Below are positions 1 to 4,325 of a stretch of 5,611 bases of DNA, piece after piece. A program made the translations under genes and the position numbers. The stretch is from contig DEKZ01000295.1 in the NCBI GenBank assembly GCA_002354135.1, positions 6,795 through 12,405 of the forward strand, in the 5' to 3' direction. Under the pieces are notes generated by a model. The model searched no databases and had not been told where the DNA came from. It worked only from the letters and a program-made list of their open reading frames with translations. Numbering within the stretch: the first letter of the stretch is position 1; every line of letters starts with the position of its first letter. Source of the stretch: Massilia sp. UBA2709 (GTDB taxonomy: Bacteria > Pseudomonadota > Gammaproteobacteria > Burkholderiales > Burkholderiaceae_D).

Positions 1-15
1 AAGAGCCCACCCTAC
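1..15 (-). repeat. Partial copy of GTAGGGTGG hairpin repeat
   Basis: Read on the minus strand, these bases give GTAGGGTGGGCTCTT. That is the left arm of the repeat seen complete at 112-137, with the same GGGCTC stem sequence. The rest of the unit lies beyond the window edge. It faces the copy at 31-56 across a 15-base spacer, so the two form a head-to-head inverted pair like the one at 3186-3294. Confidence 0.7.
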
Positions 16-30
16 AAAAGCCCGGGTTTC

Positions 31-56
31 GTAGGGTGGACCCCTGTGTCCACGCG
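31..56 (+). repeat. GTAGGGTGG...CCACGCG hairpin repeat, GGAC variant
   Basis: This 26-base unit starts GTAGGGTGGAC and ends GTCCACGCG. TGGAC and GTCCA can pair as a stem around the loop CCCTGT. The upstream flank CCGGGTTTC resembles the flank of the copy at 112-137 (CCGGGTTTTC), so the repeated module is a little longer than the hairpin. It is a REP-like intergenic element with no coding potential. Its stem differs from the other copies, but both arms have changed together. Confidence 0.75.
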
Positions 57-111
57 GTCGGGCTCGTCCAGCGTCGACACTGTCATTGGGATGCGCTGCA
101 TCCGGGTTTTC

Positions 112-137
112 GTAGGGTGGGCTCTTGAGCCCACGCG
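112..137 (+). repeat. GTAGGGTGG...CCACGCG hairpin repeat, GGGCTC variant
   Basis: This 26-base unit contains a perfect 7-bp stem, TGGGCTC TT GAGCCCA, inside the constant ends GTAGGG and CGCG. It lies downstream of the leftward lipoprotein gene and beyond that gene's terminator. It therefore probably acts as a separate REP-like element rather than as the terminator itself. It is preceded by CCGGGTTTTC, shared with the copy at 31-56. Confidence 0.78.
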
Positions 138-178
138 GTACGGCGTCACCAAGGCCGTACATTCAAAACCGTCAGACG

Positions 179-203
179 AAAAAAAACCGGCCCGCAGGCC
201 GGT
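179..203 (-). terminator. Rho-independent terminator of the lipoprotein gene
   Basis: On the minus strand a perfect 7-bp GC-rich stem, ACCGGCC/GGCCGGT with a four-base TGCG loop (186-203), is followed directly by a run of eight T residues (complement of 179-186). It lies 21 bases past the stop codon of the leftward lipoprotein gene. A second, weaker stem (208-213 with 221-226) overlaps the stop codon itself and has no T tract of its own. Confidence 0.9.
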
Positions 204-224
204 CTCGAATCAGAAAAAATCTGA

Positions 225-515
225 TTACTTGGTAGCAGCAGCCGAAGCAGCAGCGTCAGCAGCGGTCGAAGCAGCCGAAGCGGCTTCCGAAGCAGCAGCC
301 GAAGCGGTAGCAGCAGCAGCGGCAGCGTCAGCAGCCGGGGTGGTTGCAGCAGCGTCGGTGGTTGCCGGAGCAGCAGCGTCGGTGGTGGTGGTGGTTGCGG
401 TGGTGTCAGCAGCAGGCGCTTCGACAGCAGCCGGGGTTGCCGGTGCTTCTTCTTTCTTCGAGCAAGCAGCCAGAGCAACAGCCATCAGGGAAACGATCAG
501 CAGGGACTTTTTCAT
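225..515 (-). CDS. Small alanine/threonine-rich lipoprotein
   Basis: This 96-residue protein is predicted to be an exported, lipid-anchored envelope protein of unknown function. The N-terminus is a lipoprotein signal peptide: MKK, a hydrophobic core at residues 5-14, then the lipobox LAAC (15-18), so Cys18 would be the acylated first residue. Ser at +2 suggests outer-membrane sorting by the usual Lol rule. After Cys18 come a short charged stretch (SKKEE), a Thr/Pro/Ala-rich segment to about residue 62, and an almost pure Ala/Ser/Asp helix to a C-terminal Lys96. Alanine makes up 39 of the 78 residues after the cysteine. The start is supported by AAAAGGA (complement of 520-526 region), about six bases upstream of the ATG. 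The gene stands alone between its terminator and its own AT-rich promoter region. I do not recognise a named family; a structural role like that of Braun-type lipoproteins is only an inference. The translated signal peptide and the terminator make the gene itself secure. Confidence 0.88.
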   Translation of the reverse strand: MKKSLLIVSLMAVALAACSKKEEAPATPAAVEAPAADTTATTTTTDAAAPATTDAAATTPAADAAAAAATASAAASEAASAASTAADAAASAAATK

Positions 516-563
516 GATTTTCCTTTTAATTCAAAAGTGAAGTACTTCTTGTTGTTACGATGA

Positions 564-581
564 ATAATTACCGGTAATTAT
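564..581. promoter_or_regulatory. 18-bp perfect palindrome, candidate operator
   Basis: ATAATTACCGGTAATTAT is a perfect palindrome located 49-66 bases upstream of the lipoprotein start codon. It overlaps a possible minus-strand -10 hexamer (GATAAT, 577-582), a classic position for a repressor site. In RNA it could also form a 7-bp AU-rich stem around CCGG. No regulator gene is nearby and I do not recognise a known operator consensus. Confidence 0.45.
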
Positions 582-605
582 CGCTCGTTGGAATTCTCGT
601 GTACT
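577..605 (-). promoter_or_regulatory. Candidate proximal promoter of the lipoprotein gene
   Basis: On the minus strand, GATAAT (577-582) is a five-of-six match to the -10 consensus. It lies 17 bases downstream of AGTACA (600-605), which matches the -35 consensus at only three positions. Transcription would start near 570, giving a leader of about 55 bases. The -10 overlaps the 18-bp palindrome. It is an alternative to the promoter at 657-683; the two cannot be ranked from sequence alone. Confidence 0.35.
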
Positions 606-619
606 TTGCACTAATGCAA
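606..619. promoter_or_regulatory. TTGCA-N4-TGCAA inverted repeat
   Basis: TTGCACTAATGCAA has perfect 5-base arms around CTAA. It lies just upstream of the proximal candidate promoter of the lipoprotein gene, and 25 bases from the 18-bp palindrome. Its position suits an activator or repressor site, but a 10-base match of this kind can occur by chance in AT-rich DNA. Confidence 0.3.
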
Positions 620-656
620 CAGTGACGCAACTACAACGGAACCTTCCTAACCCGAT

Positions 657-683
657 ATTATAGCCAAATTTACTCATTCGCAA
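657..683 (-). promoter_or_regulatory. Candidate distal promoter of the lipoprotein gene
   Basis: The minus strand carries a perfect TATAAT (657-662). The best -35 match is TTGCGA (678-683), four of six consensus bases, but the spacing is only 15 bases against the usual 16-18. Transcription would begin near 650 and give a leader of about 135 bases containing both inverted repeats. The -10 is convincing; the -35 is not. Confidence 0.45.
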
Positions 684-751
684 TAGAAAAGTCATGCCAA
701 AATGTAAGTATTTTGTGACTTGTTAAGGTTCATTTTGTTACAAGATGCAAC

Positions 752-767
752 AAGCGTGAAGACGCTT
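752..767 (-). terminator. Weak hairpin after the DUF7931-like gene
   Basis: AAGCGT and ACGCTT form a perfect 6-bp stem around a four-base loop, 29 bases beyond the stop codon of the leftward gene at 796-1281. The following minus-strand bases (GTTGCATCTTG) are not a proper T tract, so termination would be inefficient or of another kind. It is the only hairpin candidate for ending this operon. Confidence 0.3.
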
Positions 768-795
768 CTTAACGGGTCGAAAATCGTGGCAGAAA

Positions 796-1281
796 CTACA
801 ATCCGGTCACGCTCGGCGTGAGCACCAGACGCGATTCCGCCCAGATGGCGGCGAAGCGATGGGCGGGCAGATCGACCGCATCCGGGGCCGCGAAAGCGGC
901 TTCGCCACGCGGGTGGTCGCTGTGAAAACGGCGCAGCACGTGCAGGCCGTCGGCAATGCAGAAGGAATCGGTGAGCTGGCGCAGCGCGCGCGGCGTCTGG
1001 CGGCACTCCACCAGGTGACTGTAGTCGCGCAGCAGGCGCAGGAAGCGCGGATAGTGGCGCTCTATATAAGTGCTGTCGTGCATGGCGAGCCGCAGCAGTC
1101 CACCGCCGCGCAGGAAGCTGCGCAGGTCGGCGTCAGCGTCGACCGCGCCGAGCGGGAAGAGGGCGAAATCGGGATCGAACATGTCGAGCCGCTGCGCCGC
1201 CCGTCCCAGCACCGCGCGCCACTGCGCTTCGCAGTCGCGCCGGGTGTCGAAACGGATGGTCTGGGGCTCGTCCATGGTCAT
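796..1281 (-). CDS. DUF7931-like protein, downstream partner of the cupin
   Basis: This 161-residue soluble protein has no signal peptide or membrane segment. From memory it resembles the small DUF7931 domain, distantly related to phospholipase D-like folds and found alone or fused to acetyltransferases in betaproteobacteria; this assignment is tentative. Visible landmarks are DMFDPDFALFPLG (33-45), LRSFLRGG followed by LLRLAMHD (53-69), a segment rich in Arg and Tyr (75-95), DSFCIADG (105-112) and a C-terminal AAIWAES (144-150). No HKD catalytic motif is present, so enzymatic activity is not supported. The chosen ATG (1281) lies 5 bases after the cupin stop codon, and a second in-frame ATG at 1275 is nearly as plausible. 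Neither has a strong ribosome-binding site, which suggests translation coupled to the cupin. Function is unknown; the context suggests cotranscription with the uL16 hydroxylase. Confidence 0.82.
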   Translation of the reverse strand: MTMDEPQTIRFDTRRDCEAQWRAVLGRAAQRLDMFDPDFALFPLGAVDADADLRSFLRGGGLLRLAMHDSTYIERHYPRFLRLLRDYSHLVECRQTPRALRQLTDSFCIADGLHVLRRFHSDHPRGEAAFAAPDAVDLPAHRFAAIWAESRLVLTPSVTGL

Positions 1282-1286
1282 CCGGC

Positions 1287-2408
1287 TCAGCCCAGTTCGA
1301 TCCAGCCGTCCTGGTACCAGGTGTAGAGCGCCTCGAGCACGTCGTCGGATGCCTGCGCCAGCGTGGCGCCGTCGAGCCGGCGCTCGTTGGCCAGCACGTC
1401 CAGCACCACCTTGTCGGCACGGCTCACGGCGAAGGACTCGCCGTTGATGAAGACGTGCTTGCCGCGGTAGAGCATCAGGGTCTTGGCGGACAGCTTCAGG
1501 CCCTTCTTCGCGGCGCTCTCCATGAAGCGTCCCACGGTCAGCGGCTTGGCCGGGCCGGTGAAGAAGACGTTGTGCTTGGGCTCGGACATGTATTCGCCGA
1601 AGAAGATCGTCACGTCCTCCTCGTCCCAGCGCACCTTGTTGAGTTCCTCGGTGATGGTCGAGAGCATCTCGCGCGGGATCTCGGCCGGGTTCTTCGCCGG
1701 CTGGATGTCCGGGTCGGCGTAGCGGCCGGGCAGGTCGATCGAGTCTGCCATGAACTGCAGGAAGGCTTCGCCCAGTTCCTGGAACGAAGGCGAACGGAAA
1801 CCGATCGAATAGGTCATGCACTCGCCTTCGGCAATGCCGTCGTGGGCATAGTGGGGGGGCAGGTACAGCATGTCGCCCGGCTCGAGCACGACTTCCTCTT
1901 CCGGGGTAAAGTTCGACAGGATCTTCAGCGGCAGGCCTTCGACCAGCGACAGGTCCTGCTGGGCGCTGATCTTCCAGCGGCGCTTGCCGTGGGCCTGCAG
2001 CAGGAACACGTCATAGGAATCGAAGTGCGGACCGACGCCGGCGCCATCGGTGGCATAGCTGATCATCAGGTCGTCCAGGCGTGCGTCGGGCAGGAAGCGG
2101 AACTGGCGCAGCAGCTCGTCGGCCTTCTCGTCGTACAGGTTGACGCCCTGTACCAGCATGGTCCAGTTCGGCTGGGTGCGCGATGGCAGTTCGGTCAGCG
2201 GGCCATGCTGCATGTCCCATTGGCCATCAATTTGGGTGACGAGGCGCGATTCGACGAAGTTCCTGGTGGCCAGGTCGGCCAGCTTGTCGAACTTGAGCAG
2301 GGGCTTGAAGCCGGGGATGGCGCCGCGGATCAGGAGGGGTTTCTTGTGCCAGTAATCCCGCAGGAACTGGGCGGGAGTAATGTTCCCAAGGAGCTGTAAT
2401 TTTTTCAT
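1287..2408 (-). CDS. roxA: JmjC cupin, ribosomal protein uL16 arginine hydroxylase family
   Basis: This 373-residue protein matches the YcfD/RoxA family: cytoplasmic Fe(II)- and 2-oxoglutarate-dependent oxygenases. E. coli YcfD hydroxylates an arginine of ribosomal protein uL16. An N-terminal segment (PAQFLRDYWHKKPLLIRGA, 12-30) is typical. The JmjC core follows with VGPHFDSYDVFLLQ (125-138), giving the metal ligands His128 and Asp130. The third ligand is probably His189 in LYLPPHYAHDG (181-191). KRRWKI (142-147) lies where the family binds 2-oxoglutarate. A C-terminal helical and winged-helix-like region (about 240-373) mediates dimerisation and substrate contact in relatives. The length is typical. 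The ATG at 2408 follows an in-frame TGA two codons upstream and has no Shine-Dalgarno sequence; a perfect TATAAT ends 5 bases before it. The gene is divergent from slyD and followed after 5 bases by the DUF7931-like gene. Confidence 0.92.
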   Translation of the reverse strand: MKKLQLLGNITPAQFLRDYWHKKPLLIRGAIPGFKPLLKFDKLADLATRNFVESRLVTQIDGQWDMQHGPLTELPSRTQPNWTMLVQGVNLYDEKADELLRQFRFLPDARLDDLMISYATDGAGVGPHFDSYDVFLLQAHGKRRWKISAQQDLSLVEGLPLKILSNFTPEEEVVLEPGDMLYLPPHYAHDGIAEGECMTYSIGFRSPSFQELGEAFLQFMADSIDLPGRYADPDIQPAKNPAEIPREMLSTITEELNKVRWDEEDVTIFFGEYMSEPKHNVFFTGPAKPLTVGRFMESAAKKGLKLSAKTLMLYRGKHVFINGESFAVSRADKVVLDVLANERRLDGATLAQASDDVLEALYTWYQDGWIELG

Positions 2409-2413
2409 GCGTC

Positions 2414-2442
2414 ATTATAACCAGCCGCACAACTGGCGGCAG
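2414..2442 (-). promoter_or_regulatory. Promoter of the cupin operon, possibly leaderless
   Basis: On the minus strand a perfect TATAAT (2414-2419) lies only 5 bases before the cupin ATG (2408-2406). With normal spacing, transcription would start at or one base past the A of the ATG, giving an mRNA with no leader. The hexamer 17 bases upstream (CTGCCG, 2437-2442) matches the -35 consensus at three positions only. It directly abuts the -35 region of the divergent slyD promoter. Confidence 0.6.
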
Positions 2443-2471
2443 CGGTCAGTGAATGAACAGCGGGGTATAAT
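2443..2471 (+). promoter_or_regulatory. slyD promoter
   Basis: A perfect TATAAT (2466-2471) sits 17 bases downstream of CGGTCA (2443-2448), a weak -35 matching at three positions. Transcription would start near 2478, giving a leader of about 21 bases. That leader contains AAAGGA (2487-2492), a good Shine-Dalgarno sequence 6 bases before the slyD ATG. The -10 box and leader are convincing. Confidence 0.7.
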
Positions 2472-2498
2472 CCGCTCCTTACAACGAAAGGATGTGCG

Positions 2499-3047
2499 AT
2501 GAAGATTGCCAAGAATACGGTCGTGTCGGTCAACTACAAACTGTCGGATGCGCAAAACAACCTGATCGAGGAAGGTGTGCAGCCGATGGTCTACCTGCAC
2601 GGCGGTTACGAGAACACCCTGCCGAAGATCGAGGAACACCTGGACGGCAAGGAAGTCGGCTATTCGTCGACCCTGCAGATCGAACCGGAAGACGCATTCG
2701 GCGACTACGACGCAGAGCTGGTGAAGGTCGAAGACCGTTCGCGCCTGCCGGAGCCGCTCGAAGTCGGCATGCAGTTCGAAGGCATGGCCGAAGGCGCGCC
2801 GGACGACGAGCCGACCATCTTCACCGTCACCGAAATCGCCGACGACAAGGTCGTGCTGGACGGTAACCACCCGCTGGCCGGCATGGCCCTGCGCTTCGAG
2901 CTGTCGGTCATCGACGTCCGCCCAGCCACCGAAGAAGAAGTTGCCCACGGCCACGTCCACGGCGCCCACGGTCACCACCACGGTGAAGACGAAGGCGACG
3001 ACGACAGCGAGCCGGGCGACCACTTCCGTAGCCAGCCGCTGCACTGA
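2499..3047 (+). CDS. slyD: SlyD-like FKBP-type peptidyl-prolyl cis-trans isomerase
   Basis: This 182-residue cytoplasmic folding helper is of the SlyD type. The FKBP core is split: residues 1-68 (VSVNYKLSDAQNNLIEEG, then LHGG and the EPEDAFG segment at 62-68) and 121-141 (DGNHPLAGMALRFELSVIDV). In between is the insert-in-flap chaperone domain (about 69-120). The C-terminal tail is histidine-rich (HGHVHGAHGHHH, 150-161), then acidic (EDEGDDDSE), fitting the nickel-binding tail by which SlyD delivers Ni to hydrogenase or urease maturation in relatives. Unlike the E. coli protein, it contains no cysteine. The start is fixed by AAAGGA at 2487-2492. An ATG overlapping that site (2492) opens a different frame that lacks family similarity. 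The gene is monocistronic, with its own promoter and terminator. Nickel binding and prolyl isomerase activity are inferred from family and tail. Confidence 0.95.
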   Translation: MKIAKNTVVSVNYKLSDAQNNLIEEGVQPMVYLHGGYENTLPKIEEHLDGKEVGYSSTLQIEPEDAFGDYDAELVKVEDRSRLPEPLEVGMQFEGMAEGAPDDEPTIFTVTEIADDKVVLDGNHPLAGMALRFELSVIDVRPATEEEVAHGHVHGAHGHHHGEDEGDDDSEPGDHFRSQPLH

Positions 3048-3060
3048 TCGCTGGATGAAG

Positions 3061-3089
3061 ACCGGGACCATGTGTCCCGGTTTTTGTTT
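3061..3089 (+). terminator. Rho-independent terminator of slyD
   Basis: ACCGGGAC (3061-3068) and GTCCCGGT (3074-3081) form a perfect 8-bp stem around CATGT, followed by TTTTGTTT. It begins 14 bases after the slyD stop codon. It is a textbook intrinsic terminator for rightward transcription. Confidence 0.93.
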
Positions 3090-3185
3090 GGGCGCGTTAG
3101 CAGTCTTGCGCCGAGGGATTGCCCGGTCGGGCGTTGCGGCATGTCGCCGCCGCGGGTGTTGATTCGCGCAGTCACGGTGCGAACG

Positions 3186-3214
3186 TTCGCGTGGGCACGG
3201 GGTGCCCACCCTAC
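3186..3214 (-). repeat. Hairpin repeat, left member of an inverted pair
   Basis: On the minus strand this unit starts GTAGGGTGGGCAC and ends GTGCCCACGCGAA. Internally GTGGGCAC pairs perfectly with GTGCCCAC around a three-base loop. All 29 bases are the exact reverse complement of 3266-3294, with a 51-base spacer between. It belongs to the same family as the copies at 1-137. Confidence 0.85.
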
Positions 3215-3265
3215 GGTTGGCGTCGGTGGAGTTCCTGTAGCATTCGCAGCAAGCTAGCGTGGACT

Positions 3266-3294
3266 GTAGGGTGGGCACCCCGTGCCCACGCGAA
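3266..3294 (+). repeat. Hairpin repeat, right member of an inverted pair
   Basis: GTAGGGTGGGCAC CCC GTGCCCACGCGAA, with an 8-bp perfect internal stem. It is an exact inverted copy of 3186-3214. The transcript could fold either as two small hairpins or as one long 29-bp stem with a 51-base loop. The arrangement is like a REP doublet or REPIN, possibly moved by a distant RAYT-type transposase; no such gene is in this window. Confidence 0.85.
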
Positions 3295-3377
3295 ACTCAA
3301 CGCATTGTTGCCGCCGTTCGGTTCAGACCAGGCTAGCACAACACCGGCGTATCCCAGTGATCAGCCCGCGGCCCGAC

Positions 3378-4325
3378 TCACTCCGCCGCATCCTTCACCA
3401 CGAACAGCGTCTTGCTCTCCGGCTTCACGTCGACCTCCACCGCTTCCCCGTTTACCGACAACTGCCCCAGGTTCCCGTGCCATTCGATGGCCGGCTTCTT
3501 GCCCTTGCCCAGCGGCGCGCTGTCGACCAGCAAGACCTTGCCGCCGAACTTTTTCGCCAGCTGCTGCACCTGCCTGCGCGTAAAGGCGAAGCCGTCGAAC
3601 ACGCCGGCCGCGCGGCGCAGCAGGGTGCGCGGCTCGGGCTCCGCGAAGGGCTTGAGGTCGCCTTCCGAGAACAGCACGATGGCATCGACCTTGTCGCCTT
3701 TCGCCAGGGTGAACAGGCGGTTCAGCCAGAAGCGGTTGGCGACCAGCCGGTCTTCGTACTCGCTGTTGCGGCCCGCCGCGGCGAGGTAGTGGTTGTTGTT
3801 GGCCGGCAGGTTGACGCTGGCGTACAGCACCTTGCCCACGGTCCAGTGGGCGTTCTCGGCATAGCTGCGAAAACGCGGACTCATCGACAGGCGCGTGAGC
3901 GGCAGCGTCGTCTTGCCGAGCGAATTCGGCTCGCCATGGAAGAGTTCGCGCAGGCGGTTCAGGCGCTCGATGGCGTTGGTGCGGCCGGCCGAATTGCGGC
4001 AGCCGGTCCAGTCGCTGCCGGCCGGCAGCACGATGACCGGCCGCTTGAAGCGCTCGACGAGCTCGCGCCGCTCCTGGTAGAGGCGGTCGCCGCAGGACTC
4101 GGCCGCATGCTTGATGCCGGTGACGACCACGAAGGCGTTCGTTTTCTCCGAGGTGTCGGCCAGCGCCTGTTTGAAGCGCTTGTCGCTCTTGCCGTCGAAG
4201 CTGTGGCCGATGACGCCGAAGGTGTGGGCGTCGGCGTCGTTACCGCGTCCGCCCGCAACGGCCGGCAGGCAGAGCGCCGCGCACAAGGCAGCAGCCAGCA
4301 GGGCAGTGGGGCGGGAGCGGCGCAT
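3378..4325 (-). CDS. Exported metallophosphoesterase-like protein, probably degenerate
   Basis: This 315-residue protein has a Sec signal peptide: basic MRRSR, a hydrophobic core (8-20), and probable cleavage after AVA (24/25). It is likely periplasmic or secreted. The mature part resembles a family of calcineurin-like phosphoesterases, compared from memory. The expected strand-loop motifs are present in order but with altered metal ligands: VIGHSFDG (38-45) where the family has VIGDTP; VVVTGIKH (66-73) for an AGDIK-type motif; VLPAGSDWTGC (99-109) for PGDNEWTDC; and LLVDSAPL (265-272) for an HGDTH-type motif. The scaffold residues ESCGDRLY (76-83), ERLNRLRELF (120-129) and NSLG (134-137) remain. 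Enzymatic activity is therefore doubtful. The ATG overlaps the mutS stop codon as TGATG and has no clear ribosome-binding site, implying translation coupled to mutS. A role in mismatch repair is unlikely, because the protein is exported. Confidence 0.85.
   Translation of the reverse strand: MRRSRPTALLAAALCAALCLPAVAGGRGNDADAHTFGVIGHSFDGKSDKRFKQALADTSEKTNAFVVVTGIKHAAESCGDRLYQERRELVERFKRPVIVLPAGSDWTGCRNSAGRTNAIERLNRLRELFHGEPNSLGKTTLPLTRLSMSPRFRSYAENAHWTVGKVLYASVNLPANNNHYLAAAGRNSEYEDRLVANRFWLNRLFTLAKGDKVDAIVLFSEGDLKPFAEPEPRTLLRRAAGVFDGFAFTRRQVQQLAKKFGGKVLLVDSAPLGKGKKPAIEWHGNLGQLSVNGEAVEVDVKPESKTLFVVKDAAE

Larger units (their letters stand above)
516..795. other. AT-rich intergenic region upstream of the lipoprotein
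   Basis: This 280-base stretch lies between the lipoprotein start and the end of the DUF7931-like gene. It is clearly richer in A+T than the flanking genes. I find no credible coding sequence in it. It holds two candidate leftward promoters, two perfect inverted repeats and a weak hairpin near its right end, listed separately. A further imperfect stem, CAAAAT/ATTTTG (698-703 with 710-715), is AT-only and of doubtful meaning. Confidence 0.7.
3048..3377. other. Convergent intergenic gap after slyD
   Basis: This 330-base gap lies between the ends of two genes pointing toward each other: slyD and the phosphoesterase-like gene. It contains the slyD terminator (3061-3089) and an exact 29-bp inverted pair of the hairpin repeat (3186-3294). 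I see no coding sequence or RNA gene in the remainder. No T-tract terminator serves the leftward gene ending at 3378, so the repeat pair is the only strong structure its transcript would meet. Confidence 0.75.

Noticed and set aside
179..226. Possible riboswitch or attenuator around the end of the lipoprotein gene
   Set aside because: The structure is fully explained as a terminator after the stop codon; no leader peptide or downstream gene in the same direction is present in the window.
46..540. Rightward 164-codon open frame, alanine/valine-rich
   Set aside because: It is antisense to the lipoprotein gene, whose GCN-rich repeats keep the opposite strand open. It runs through the hairpin repeats and the terminator, and lacks a ribosome-binding site and family resemblance.
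692..1006. Leftward 104-codon open frame spanning the end of the DUF7931-like gene
   Set aside because: It overlaps that gene in another frame and is arginine/alanine/proline-rich, as expected for an out-of-frame reading of high-GC DNA. No ribosome-binding site was found.
1455..2399. Rightward 314-codon open frame opposite the cupin gene
   Set aside because: The cupin on the other strand has clear JmjC motifs. This frame is a high-GC antisense shadow with low-complexity composition and no recognisable domain.
2492..2866. Alternative rightward start 7 bases before the slyD ATG
   Set aside because: This ATG overlaps the Shine-Dalgarno sequence itself and opens a frame rich in arginine with no family resemblance. 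The slyD frame has the correct spacing and domain.
2415..3278. Leftward 287-codon open frame opposite slyD
   Set aside because: It crosses the slyD terminator, one hairpin repeat and the divergent promoter region, while slyD itself is unambiguous. The hydrophobic valine-rich part is the complement of the histidine/acidic tail.
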